Source: an uncultured Lachnospiraceae bacterium
GTDB lineage: Bacteria; Bacillota; Clostridia; Lachnospirales; Lachnospiraceae
Assembly (NCBI GenBank): GCA_910586705.1
Contig: CAJUJK010000010.1
Coordinates: 62,001-126,000, forward strand
Direction of reading: 5' to 3'
Length of the DNA: 64,000 bases
Positions 43,067 to 51,662 of the stretch are shown here, one piece after another; within the stretch, counting starts at the first letter, position 1, and each line of letters starts with the position of its first letter. A model generated the notes under the pieces. It saw only the letters and a program-made list of their open reading frames with translations, did no database searches and had not been told where the DNA came from. A program made the position numbers and the translations under genes.

Positions 43067-44030
43067 CTTTATTTTCTCCTTTCAAAATATCATCCATTCT
43101 ACGAATCAACAGTCTGGTCTGCCAAACATCTGAAAAGTACATCATAGTAAACCAGTAGTTTTCAGTTGAATCACCCTCTCTAATCGGATCGCAAAACACG
43201 TCTCCGACCTTGATGTATGCGGCTACACCAAGAAGCGAGAGATGAATATAACACATCAGTGCAACAACCTCATCAATATCCTGTGCTACCACAAGAACAT
43301 GGTTCTGGTAATTAAGATTCATTTTTTCTAATTGCCGCCTGACTTCATGAACACCAGCAATCAATGTAGCTCCTGCTCCGCAGCACGGATCGTGAATTGT
43401 GACATAGCCTTTCTCCTCGATTTCTTTTGAAACATCATCAACGGTAATCTTAGCCATAAGGTCACAAATATGGTATGGAGTGAAGAATTGACCATTCTTG
43501 CCATCACCCAAACCAAGTTCCATAAAAATGCCGCCCAAAAAGTCCTGCTCTGGATTTTCTTCCAAAGCCATGACCGTATGAGCGGCAAGTTCAGGAAACA
43601 GTTGCTGTTCTTCTCTGTTGTACTTATTGATGATTTTCAAATATCTTTTCTCCCGCTCATCATAGTGGCTCTTATCAACCGGATTAGATAAAGAACAAGC
43701 AAACATTACGACAAAGTCTCTCCACACATCCCATGCTCTGTGACGAGTAGTAAGCCGTCCGAACACTCTTAGAAATTCTTTTCTTGTATCCGAGTTTTTC
43801 TGCTGAACTGTTGAAGGTGTGACGGCTTTTTCGGACTTAGAACCATAAACTTGGTTAATGGCCGTCTTCAAAGCATCTTCTTTTTTCAAAATATAATCTG
43901 GCATCTTCGGTGGTTCGTACTTGGGCGGAAGAGAAGACGGTCTCTGTTTTGGTTTTACCGGACCAACAGCGGGTTTTTCTTTGGCTGTAGATTTCTGCTG
44001 TTTCGACTTCTTTTTCTTCCAAAATGGCAT
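43053..44030 (-). CDS. N6-adenine-methylase-like protein, catalytic motif IV not canonical
   Basis: A 325-residue protein with a basic N-terminal tail (MPFWKKKKSKQQKSTAKEK). SAM-binding motif I is HDPCCGAGATLIAG, preceded by GQFFTPYHICDLM as in type I/TaqI-like methylases. The place of the catalytic NPPF/Y holds TENYWFTMMYF, so methylation is doubtful. Start is supported by AAAGGAG. Confidence 0.8.
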   Translation of the reverse strand: MPFWKKKKSKQQKSTAKEKPAVGPVKPKQRPSSLPPKYEPPKMPDYILKKEDALKTAINQVYGSKSEKAVTPSTVQQKNSDTRKEFLRVFGRLTTRHRAWDVWRDFVVMFACSLSNPVDKSHYDEREKRYLKIINKYNREEQQLFPELAAHTVMALEENPEQDFLGGIFMELGLGDGKNGQFFTPYHICDLMAKITVDDVSKEIEEKGYVTIHDPCCGAGATLIAGVHEVRRQLEKMNLNYQNHVLVVAQDIDEVVALMCYIHLSLLGVAAYIKVGDVFCDPIREGDSTENYWFTMMYFSDVWQTRLLIRRMDDILKGENKDDKH

Positions 44031-44055
44031 AATTTCTCCTTTCGTTACATGGCAG

Positions 44056-44460
44056 CTATTCGAGCGGCAATTCCTTCTTCAGTATGTTATTAAAATTTCC
44101 TTTATTGCCGAGCGCCTTTTTCATGAAGCAAAGAGCCAGCCCTTTCTCAGGATCATACTCATCGTTTTTCTGGCACTTCACAACTGTTTTGCTCCCGTCT
44201 TTCCAGATAACAATAGTAGCAGGCTCATTAAATATGACTTTTTCATACATCATATCGAAAGGAATATTAGATACCCCGCTTTCCATAGAAGAATACTGTT
44301 CAATAATTCCGTCCAGCTTTATTTTTATCCTCTGTTCATAAGAAAGACTACTTGTTTCCATATTTGTAACTATGATTGGTATTACTCTATCGTTCACAAT
44401 TACTTTTACGTCGAGTCCTTTCTCTCTCCCTAAATATAAGCAATTAAATAATTCGTTCAT
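44056..44460 (-). CDS. conserved phage protein
   Basis: A 134-residue protein ending KVIFNEPATIVIWKDGSKTV, then DPEKGLALCFMKKALGNKGN. The C-terminal segment is a common phage domain (often preceded by variable N-termini). AAAGGAGG upstream. Role unknown. Confidence 0.65.
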   Translation of the reverse strand: MNELFNCLYLGREKGLDVKVIVNDRVIPIIVTNMETSSLSYEQRIKIKLDGIIEQYSSMESGVSNIPFDMMYEKVIFNEPATIVIWKDGSKTVVKCQKNDEYDPEKGLALCFMKKALGNKGNFNNILKKELPLE

Positions 44461-44482
44461 TTTCAGGTCCTCCTTTCAAATA

Positions 44483-44522
44483 TAAAAAGAGGGCGGCTAC
44501 CATTTTTAAGCAACAACCCTCT
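44483..44522 (-). terminator. intrinsic terminator before the polymerase block
   Basis: - strand AGAGGG...CCCTCT with a 23-base loop then TTTTTATA. It closes the ssDNA-binding/polymerase transcript group. Confidence 0.55.
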
Positions 44523-44531
44523 CACTCAGCA

Positions 44532-45017
44532 TCAGTTAAACGGAACCTCGTCCGGCCCTTCCATGGAATCATACTTGTCGGCAAACTCATCTTCTTCGAT
44601 GGTCACATACATCGTCTTCAAATATGCCTTAACGCCGGTCTTGTCATTAACTTCCCAGTTATACGGTCTGATGGTCAAATCGACATTGCGGATCTCCGCA
44701 TAATCCAAGGAAGCAATCGACTCGTCATCCAGCAGAGTCTTGGTCTTTCTGGTAACCATATATACCTTGGGCGGGATGTTCTCGTAGCTCACCTGCACCT
44801 GAAGATAATACTTCGGCTCGTCCCCCTCCTCACGGGGCTCAAGTCTGCGGATATTCCAGCCCTCATCATCAAGTTTATTCGCCAACTCCACATCATCAAT
44901 GATTACGCAGAAGTTCCGGCTGCCTTTGCGGTTATACTTGGATTCTTTTCCAGAGAAGTTCCTGAATATAATTCTCGCATTCTCCATGATAATATTGTCG
45001 TTTACTCTGTTAGCCAT
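44532..45017 (-). CDS. phage ssDNA-binding protein candidate
   Basis: A 161-residue, beta-rich, acidic protein: ENARIIFRNFSGKESKYNRK, NFCVIIDDVELANKLDDEGW, YYLQVQVSYENIPPKVYMVT. The acidic tail EGPDEVPFN resembles the DDDIPF-type tail of SSB proteins that recruits partners. The replicase encoded next to it ends in a similar EEGLPFN. OB fold inferred, not proven. Confidence 0.68.
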   Translation of the reverse strand: MANRVNDNIIMENARIIFRNFSGKESKYNRKGSRNFCVIIDDVELANKLDDEGWNIRRLEPREEGDEPKYYLQVQVSYENIPPKVYMVTRKTKTLLDDESIASLDYAEIRNVDLTIRPYNWEVNDKTGVKAYLKTMYVTIEEDEFADKYDSMEGPDEVPFN

Positions 45018-45047
45018 TTTTTCGTTCTCCTTTTCTTTTTTTTTTAT

Positions 45048-48000
45048 TTAGTTAAAGGGCAGACCTTCCTCATCATCGGGTGGATTCATAAATTCCCGCT
45101 TTGCGACAATTTCGGAAATATCATACCCAAGGTCACAATCCATGTGGAACTGGTCGTCATGGAACTTCGGACAGTCAAAACACGTAGCGTACTTCATATC
45201 GCCGCACGGCGGCAGCCAAGGTTCAGGAATATCAACATCCGCATCGTTTGTTCCAAGCTCCTTGACATACGGATCATCTGATACAAACCACTCGAAATCT
45301 CCATACTCCGAGATAGTCTTTACCGCTTCATCCACAAGCTTGTCATAATAAGACCGGTCAATGTCTTCTTCCTTATTCAGCTCACGAACCATTTCTGCTT
45401 CAAGCCAACGGAACCCTGACGAGCCAGTTACCGCATAATACTTGCCGTTCTGTTCTCTGAGAAGCACACCGCCTCCAGTACCAGGTTTAACCGGACAGAA
45501 ACGACCAACCTTCCCGATGAAACGATAGTTATGCCCCTTGTCGATTTCCGGCTGAAGCTCCGCACAAATTTTCTCGAAAGTTGTATCTGATAACAGTCCC
45601 TTTTTGTAGTCACTCTCTGCCTTTGCGAACTGCTTTTCAAATTCTGTTACATCCGGAAGTCCTTCGTTCATATCCAAATATATTGCCGTCTTGACCTCTT
45701 TCGTTTCCGCCATATCCTCAAAGAGAATATCTTCCTTGCTGAACAAGGTCTTAAAGACGTATGGAACCTGAAACTGCGTTCCCGTCGCCGTCCATTTACC
45801 GAGGTCGCCATTTTCATCCCTATATCTGGCAATATAAACAGCATCATTTACCAGACACATTCTGTCGTATGTAGCCTCGTGTTCAAATGTATAGCCATAC
45901 CTCTTACCAAAATCCATGACAAACTGGATAATCTCCGGTGTTGCATCGGGGATCTTGATAGAGTCTGTCTTAATGTGAGCAACCGTGTACCCGCGTTTCT
46001 GTACCTCATGCTTCAAGTCTACCATGAACAAAGCGCCACGCTTCGCCACAATATTGTCAATGTTTCTCGGATCGCGGAACGCATTCTCAAAGGATGCCGA
46101 GGTCAGACCATAAACCGAATTGATAGCTGTCTTCAAAGCATCTGCAAGCTGCTTAGATGTCATTTCGCCATTTATTACTTTCTGAATATAAGGCGTGAGC
46201 TTGCCATCCAGCATCTTGTTCACGATATCCCATGCCTCATGCTTGATGCTGACACGCCCCTCAACAATATCACGGAACGCCGTTGTGAATTTTACACCAA
46301 ACAGAACCTCGGCAATCGCACTGTGCGGATGCATAGAAGCAATATCCAACAACGCATCATTTCCGTGCATACCAGGCTCGGAATATACATATCCGCCTTC
46401 TCCAACTTCCTCTTCACGATACACGGACTTCCCGTTTTCAAAGGTATATCCCGGAAAATATGGAAGAAGACTTCCTGCTTCACCATGCGTTTGCTCCATC
46501 ATCTCAGGGCAAGCTTCTGCCAGGAAATTATAGGTTTCAGCATCAATGTTATGCACCGGCTCCGCGAGATTCCGATAATGGAATTGGTCTTGTGGCTTCC
46601 GCTCATTGCCAAATATAATCTTGGTTGTGAGCGTGTTTGTTGTGTCATTGACCGTCATGCCTGCCAAATCAGCCAGAATCTGCCTAGCCGTCCAGTCCGC
46701 TTTCAAATAAACAAAGGTTGCCTCTGTTGCAATAACATCGTTATCACAATACTCGGCAACCTTAGTCCAAAGTTCTTCAGGAACCGGCTCATCCCACGGA
46801 AGTCCCAACTCCTGATGATGTGTCCCCGCCTTTATGATGCGAATTTCCGTATCTGAGAAGCCTTTCTTTTCCAGTTCTTTTTCAGAAATGTTACCCATCT
46901 CGATTTCCAGCTTTTTCAGGCTCTTTTTATTCCCGGTAGAAGCGAAATCGTACACGTCCGTATAAGACACATTATATGCTTCACCAAAGAAACAATCGCG
47001 GTTAGCGCCTTTCTTCGCCCCGACAATTTTCTGAGACAAATTATAGAGCTGCTCGTTCGTATAACCCATCAGCCTCGCATATAAAATATGGTTATCGTAG
47101 CGCCGGCAGTTAAAACCAACCAGCCGGAACCTCATCAATTCCTCGATTTCGGTAGGTGTCGGGTTAATCATCCTTACAACAGGCTTTCCCTCACCCTCAA
47201 TCTTCCAGTTTACGAGAAACAGGTTCGGAAATACCTCCACATCATAAAATATAAGTTTTGCATCATCGTTCTTAACGCCAACAGATGTATCCGCAGACTT
47301 GAACTGCATCTTATTGACAAGCTTGATACAGTAGTCTGCCTGATTGGTGCTGCTGGCTGCAAAAGCTAATACCGCATTTCGCATATCTGTAACGTCATAA
47401 TTCAGGTCACTGGCATATGCATCCTCCAGTATTTTGTAGATAAAATCGATACTGGGCTTAGTTCCGGGGTGTATTTCTTTCTCCAGATTACGCTTAATAA
47501 GTGTTCTAAGCCCTTTCTCGCTTTTAATCGCATCAAAATTTACCATCTTGTTTTCTCCTTTCATCGGTAAACCAGAGCTAATCGTTGCGATAGGCAAATC
47601 ATTACACTTCGACAATTTACGTCTAAGAGAACTCTTGCCACTGAACACCTTAACTTCTATATGGTCATCGTATATTCGACTTAACATTGCCGGATCGCCA
47701 GTATAAATATAATGCAGATGAATACCGGCTCCGCTCTTGCTCAACTCTGCATAAGTCGGCGGCCATTTACTTGCCGCTTCAAAATTCTTTTCAAAGGATT
47801 TATTGCCATCCTTATCGGGAATATCAAAGTCGATAACTATGTGATTCTCCGGAACTTTAACATAATGAAGTTTGAATGTATCAAGTTCCGAAAGATACGT
47901 TTTGCAATCGTCCCATTTCCCAGTAGGAGTTTCCTTGGCTGTGGCATACTGGGCGGGACATTCCTCACATTGTTTATCAAATATGTTTGGACACTCCCTG

Positions 48001-49370
48001 GCATCGTTAAAAGATAACCAGGAATTTGGTTTTGATTTCTGATTTTCACCTCCCGGCTTTTTTTCGGGTTCAAATTTGTCTGATCTAAACCCGGAATAGT
48101 AACTGCGAACTCTTGAACCATCGTCAAGATTAAACCGTTCGTCATAGTTCCTGAAATAATTCTTGAGTTCTTCCTTAAATGCCCTTTGCGGCAGAGAATA
48201 TAAAACCTTTGCTTCATCGCAGTAAGTCTTATACATTTCCCAAGCCGCTTTTAAAGTTGTCCCGTCCTCTCTCTTGAACACATGGTATGAATCGATAATA
48301 TAGTTGTAAAAATCATTCGATGCCCCGAGCATACTTATCGGAATATAATCATCGAACATACCAGGGTCACTCAAATATACCTCCTGACAGTGGTACGCAA
48401 TCGCACCAAGTTCAAACCCAACCTGTTTTACGATAGTCTTGTACTCCTTTGGATTCAGCTTATTGCCGCTCGGAGATACATCAATCAGTCTTCTAATAAG
48501 ACCTGATTTCGCATCCGTAATCTTCACCGGCTTATTTGTACCCATAAAAAGAAAACACTTAAACCGATTGGCGTAAGTGGATTTGAACTTTTCATTTACT
48601 GTCATTAACTCATGAGAGACCAAGCTGTTCAGCCTTGTGTTGTCCTCTATCCGCGACAAATCGCCATCGTGCTGAATTGCTACAAGAGGATTGCTCTTAA
48701 ATGCCTCCAATGCAAATGAATTGCTGGCAGAACCAAGAGCCTTAGCGTCAAACACGGAATAATATCCCTCGAAAAGCTGCTGAATGATATTCAGAACAGT
48801 AGACTTACCTGTTCCGGCTGCTCCGTATAAAACCATAAACTTCTGCAATTTCTTTGAATCACCGGATACAACAGAGCCAATCGCCCATTCAATTTTGCGC
48901 CTTTCTTCCTCGGAATATAATACAGACATCAGCTTATCGTAAGCAGACAAATCGCCAGCTTCAAGCGGATAGTTCAGCTTTTTACTGGCGTAATCTTTTT
49001 TATTTGTAGGCGTGTTTGAAAATATAAGTTTCTCGTCCAGCATATGGAAAGAATCCCTTAACTGCTTTTGGCAATATTTATGCCACGAATCAATCATGCC
49101 GGACTCAGCATCCCACATATGAAGGACTTTGATAATATCGGAGTCAAAGCGTTGGCGGTTCTCTTCAGCATATCTATCCAGTTCGCGGTCGATGAGCTGT
49201 AACGCATCCTGCTCATCCGTAGACCATAAACCGCGTTCTTCAATCCAGATAGCGTAGAAATCACCGCCTCTTATCATAAGATCGCCGCTTTTCTTGATAA
49301 TGAACTTTGGATAGATTTCTATAACACCACGCTTTTTACTACGTGTCGAAATCGTTAAAAAGTCGATCAT
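45048..49370 (-). CDS. giant replicase: D5-like helicase + primase-like domain + family B DNA polymerase
   Basis: A single uninterrupted 1,440-residue frame from ATG at 49370 (the extra 29 codons upstream overlap the previous gene). Domain 1 (to about 440) is a D5/P4-type superfamily 3 helicase with Walker A LYGAAGTGKST at 182-192 and IQHDGD near 232. Domain 2 (about 450-690) has the archaeo-eukaryotic primase pattern: HIVIDFDIP (510-518), SGAGIHLHY (546-554). Domain 3 begins with a proofreading exonuclease (FYDVEVFP 708-715, GFNCRRYDN 752-760, YCDNDVIATEATF 874-886), then polymerase motifs A (DIASMHPHS 1009-1017), B (KTAINSVYG 1080-1088) and C (KTDSIKIP 1134-1141). It ends EEGLPFN. One chain would supply unwinding, priming and synthesis. 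Confidence 0.88.
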   Translation of the reverse strand: MIDFLTISTRSKKRGVIEIYPKFIIKKSGDLMIRGGDFYAIWIEERGLWSTDEQDALQLIDRELDRYAEENRQRFDSDIIKVLHMWDAESGMIDSWHKYCQKQLRDSFHMLDEKLIFSNTPTNKKDYASKKLNYPLEAGDLSAYDKLMSVLYSEEERRKIEWAIGSVVSGDSKKLQKFMVLYGAAGTGKSTVLNIIQQLFEGYYSVFDAKALGSASNSFALEAFKSNPLVAIQHDGDLSRIEDNTRLNSLVSHELMTVNEKFKSTYANRFKCFLFMGTNKPVKITDAKSGLIRRLIDVSPSGNKLNPKEYKTIVKQVGFELGAIAYHCQEVYLSDPGMFDDYIPISMLGASNDFYNYIIDSYHVFKREDGTTLKAAWEMYKTYCDEAKVLYSLPQRAFKEELKNYFRNYDERFNLDDGSRVRSYYSGFRSDKFEPEKKPGGENQKSKPNSWLSFNDARECPNIFDKQCEECPAQYATAKETPTGKWDDCKTYLSELDTFKLHYVKVPENHIVIDFDIPDKDGNKSFEKNFEAASKWPPTYAELSKSGAGIHLHYIYTGDPAMLSRIYDDHIEVKVFSGKSSLRRKLSKCNDLPIATISSGLPMKGENKMVNFDAIKSEKGLRTLIKRNLEKEIHPGTKPSIDFIYKILEDAYASDLNYDVTDMRNAVLAFAASSTNQADYCIKLVNKMQFKSADTSVGVKNDDAKLIFYDVEVFPNLFLVNWKIEGEGKPVVRMINPTPTEIEELMRFRLVGFNCRRYDNHILYARLMGYTNEQLYNLSQKIVGAKKGANRDCFFGEAYNVSYTDVYDFASTGNKKSLKKLEIEMGNISEKELEKKGFSDTEIRIIKAGTHHQELGLPWDEPVPEELWTKVAEYCDNDVIATEATFVYLKADWTARQILADLAGMTVNDTTNTLTTKIIFGNERKPQDQFHYRNLAEPVHNIDAETYNFLAEACPEMMEQTHGEAGSLLPYFPGYTFENGKSVYREEEVGEGGYVYSEPGMHGNDALLDIASMHPHSAIAEVLFGVKFTTAFRDIVEGRVSIKHEAWDIVNKMLDGKLTPYIQKVINGEMTSKQLADALKTAINSVYGLTSASFENAFRDPRNIDNIVAKRGALFMVDLKHEVQKRGYTVAHIKTDSIKIPDATPEIIQFVMDFGKRYGYTFEHEATYDRMCLVNDAVYIARYRDENGDLGKWTATGTQFQVPYVFKTLFSKEDILFEDMAETKEVKTAIYLDMNEGLPDVTEFEKQFAKAESDYKKGLLSDTTFEKICAELQPEIDKGHNYRFIGKVGRFCPVKPGTGGGVLLREQNGKYYAVTGSSGFRWLEAEMVRELNKEEDIDRSYYDKLVDEAVKTISEYGDFEWFVSDDPYVKELGTNDADVDIPEPWLPPCGDMKYATCFDCPKFHDDQFHMDCDLGYDISEIVAKREFMNPPDDEEGLPFN

Positions 49371-49374
49371 TTCA

Positions 49375-49584
49375 TTACCTTTTCTCCTTTCCTCCATTGA
49401 TAAAGCTTTTGACCGTTTCAAACCTCCAGTCATCTTTTCCGTTACAGGTGAACACAAATTCCTGTTTATTTGTCTGTCTCACACGTATACTGTTCTTACC
49501 ATTCGGAAACCATACTTCTGTCTTCTCACCTGCATATTGCGGAAAATATAATTCAAACCATTTGTATACATCTCCATGTGCCAT
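49375..49584 (-). CDS. small phage protein upstream of the replicase
   Basis: Sixty-nine residues: MAHGDVYKWFELYFPQYAGE, KNSIRVRQTNKQEFVFTCNG. Basic beta-rich, perhaps nucleic-acid binding. Its TAA is four bases before the replicase ATG, so the genes are coupled. Confidence 0.62.
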   Translation of the reverse strand: MAHGDVYKWFELYFPQYAGEKTEVWFPNGKNSIRVRQTNKQEFVFTCNGKDDWRFETVKSFINGGKEKR

Positions 49585-49599
49585 TCGGTACCTCCAAAC

Positions 49600-50148
49600 T
49601 CATACAAATTGATCCAGATACCAGCACATCTGATACCAAATCTCAACCGTTCGCAAATCCCGGCTGCAATGCTCTACGGTGAACAAACCGCCCTCGCCAT
49701 TCCGTGCATATCGCCGATTCAGAAACCGTTCAATCACTTCGTTTGCATAATCCTCATCAAACTTTGCGTCCGTCATAGAACCTAAACCGAGATTTACAAT
49801 CATGTTCCAGAACCACTGGCCTGTCCTGTTGCCAATATCCGGATCATCCATGATATGTTCTTCACAACGAATAGCGAGGGCGATCATCATCTCCAAAACA
49901 CTACAAGGCCGATTATCCAAATATGTTGCGATTTCGGAATTCTCGTATGAATTCTCGTAACCGAAACGATATCGTAAGTCTATCCCATCGCCCTCACGGT
50001 TTCCGTCCATAGGAATCGTATAAGAAAACTCCACACGATTCAGGAACCGTAAAAGTTTACGATAAGACAGACTTTTGAAATATCGCCGATCCAATACGAG
50101 CTGGCACATCCATTTAAAATACTTGTTATTCAGCTCGCTCCTTGTCAT
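49600..50148 (-). CDS. conserved phage protein
   Basis: A 182-residue protein: CQLVLDRRYFKSLSYRKLLR, DLRYRFGYENSYE, VLEMMIALAIRCEEHIMDDP, RTGQWFWNMIVNLGLGSMTD. A recurring phage family of unknown function in the replication block. Confidence 0.65.
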   Translation of the reverse strand: MTRSELNNKYFKWMCQLVLDRRYFKSLSYRKLLRFLNRVEFSYTIPMDGNREGDGIDLRYRFGYENSYENSEIATYLDNRPCSVLEMMIALAIRCEEHIMDDPDIGNRTGQWFWNMIVNLGLGSMTDAKFDEDYANEVIERFLNRRYARNGEGGLFTVEHCSRDLRTVEIWYQMCWYLDQFV

Positions 50149-50727
50149 TTATGCCTCCCTCTGGTGCGGACGTTCTTTCTGGGCTTCAGAATAAGTCCGT
50201 TCGTCCATAAGAATCTCGTAGTCGCATCTCAATCTGTCATTTCTTACAAAGACAGAGTCATCCTCAAACTCACCAAAGTGAGTCAAAGATTCCATGCCGA
50301 CTACATCGTCCACATCCTCAATTTTGTCGCCCCCATCATCTACCAGAACCTGATCCGCATAGTATGTAAGGCTTATTGTGTCGTAATCTTCAAACTCGCC
50401 AAACTCATCCGGCGAGATTACATAAGGCTTGTTTTCCGCCATCTCTGTTCCCTCCGGTACATAACCCTCATTCCTCAATATCCCCGCATAGGTGGAAATA
50501 TCAGGCTTCGCTTCAAATTTCTCCACCCTTGCCTCTGTACTCGGCTGCGGTTCAACGGTTATTTCAACATCAGCGCCGCTCTGTTCTCGCTTTGAAAATA
50601 TCTCTTTTACAGAGTTAATTTCCTCCTCGGCAATCCGCTCATATTTCTTTTTCGCAAACTGCCACGTAACGACAGAACCCGCCGCTGCTCCGAGGACAAA
50701 TATAACAAGTCCTGTTACTTTACTCAT
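50149..50727 (-). CDS. membrane-anchored acidic protein
   Basis: About 192 residues from MSKVTGLVIFVLGAAAGSVV, one N-terminal membrane helix then an acidic, mostly disordered domain (TYAGILRNEGYVPEGTEMAE, FGEFEDYDTISLTYYADQVL). Start overlaps the previous small gene. This pattern is frequent in Firmicutes phages with DUF6353 proteins. Confidence 0.62.
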   Translation of the reverse strand: MSKVTGLVIFVLGAAAGSVVTWQFAKKKYERIAEEEINSVKEIFSKREQSGADVEITVEPQPSTEARVEKFEAKPDISTYAGILRNEGYVPEGTEMAENKPYVISPDEFGEFEDYDTISLTYYADQVLVDDGGDKIEDVDDVVGMESLTHFGEFEDDSVFVRNDRLRCDYEILMDERTYSEAQKERPHQREA

Positions 50728-50884
50728 CACTCATGTCCTCCCTTCTTATTGTCATCACCGTGAGTGCCAGCCCGGTAAACAACATAGACACACTCAAAAG
50801 GATACCCCCGGTGATGTGTCTTTTCTTAGGGGTATCCAGTACATAATCCAATATAGAAATTGTTCTTTCAAATCCTTCCATCAT
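50720..50884 (-). CDS. small membrane protein
   Basis: Fifty-four residues from MMEGFERTISILDYVLDTPK behind GGAGGGTG; one helix (ITGGILLSVSMLFTGLALTV) and an acidic end. Overlaps both neighbours. Confidence 0.6.
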   Translation of the reverse strand: MMEGFERTISILDYVLDTPKKRHITGGILLSVSMLFTGLALTVMTIRREDMSDE

Positions 50885-50885
50885 C

Positions 50886-50990
50886 TTACACCCTCCTGCC
50901 ATCTGATAAGAGCGCAACGCCCCCAACAAAGCAAACCCCGGCCAGCGCCGCAAGGGTATAAGATACGATTGCTGATAAAAAATTACTCAT
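50886..50990 (-). CDS. very small membrane peptide
   Basis: Thirty-four residues: MSNFLSAIVSYTLAALAGVC, FVGGVALLSDGRRV. GGAGAAAATT precedes the ATG; its end carries the ribosome site of the next gene. Confidence 0.5.
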   Translation of the reverse strand: MSNFLSAIVSYTLAALAGVCFVGGVALLSDGRRV

Positions 50991-51002
50991 AATTTTCTCC
51001 TT

Positions 51003-51542
51003 TCATTCATAGCTTGAAAAATAGTGGTTTCCTAGTTGAAACATTGGAACGCCATACTTGCTGTACTCCCCGGCTGTGAAGAATATAACATCGGTATTTG
51101 TGCGAGACAGTAATTCTTCTTCAACGAGTTGACAAATATCATCCCTCACTTCGCACCGGTCAACACGTCCGTTCCAGATTGACGAGAATTGGTTTCTCTG
51201 ATAGATAACATCGTAAACGTTATCCGGGAAATGCTCGGAATCCATACGGTTGAGAATCGCATCGATTACAAGACGTTTTCCATCTTCACATTCGCCCTCG
51301 GCTTCTGCCATCGTAACGAGAGCAATCAAAGAAATATCCTCATATGGCAATAATGATTCTTCCTCTTCTTCCAAAGGTTTTATAGTTACTATCGGTGATG
51401 CATCGATAAATATAGGTTCAGGAACCACATTATGCACCGTAACATTACCTGCATACACAACTTCGTCTTCCACAGAGATATCACTATGAAAAAACATAAT
51501 AACCGATAAAAGAAGAGCAGCGATCATGGTTACTTTACGCAT
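51003..51542 (-). CDS. SleB-type cell wall hydrolase
   Basis: A 179-residue exported protein. N-terminal signal or anchor (VTMIAALLLSVIMFF), then the Hydrolase_2 domain: LVTMAEAEGECEDGKRLVID, AILNRMDSEHFPDNVYDVIY, NQFSSIWNGRVDRC. This is the family of spore-cortex lytic enzymes; the catalytic glutamate is in AEAEGE. It may be the lysin of the phage, although it lies in the early membrane-protein region rather than beside the holins. Confidence 0.85.
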   Translation of the reverse strand: MRKVTMIAALLLSVIMFFHSDISVEDEVVYAGNVTVHNVVPEPIFIDASPIVTIKPLEEEEESLLPYEDISLIALVTMAEAEGECEDGKRLVIDAILNRMDSEHFPDNVYDVIYQRNQFSSIWNGRVDRCEVRDDICQLVEEELLSRTNTDVIFFTAGEYSKYGVPMFQLGNHYFSSYE

Positions 51543-51566
51543 GTGAAAACTCCCTTCAAAATATAA

Positions 51567-51662
51567 TTAGACTATCCTCATCTCTTTTGGGCCAAGACAA
51601 GGATAGTCTGTCATTGCCCGGCACCAATCGTCTCCTGAACCGATACCATCGAGCCCATCCAT
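51567..51662 (-). CDS. possible 31-residue peptide
   Basis: ATG at 51662 directly follows the stop of the upstream gene: MDGLDGIGSGDDWCRAMTDY, PCLGPKEMRIV. Its 3' end lies in an eight-base hairpin GACTATCC/GGATAGTC that may be a terminator. Coding is plausible but unproven. Confidence 0.38.
   Translation of the reverse strand: MDGLDGIGSGDDWCRAMTDYPCLGPKEMRIV

Noticed and set aside
45879..46856. Long + strand open frame of 325 codons opposite the replicase
   Set aside because: It lies antisense to conserved polymerase and exonuclease motifs and has no recognisable domain.
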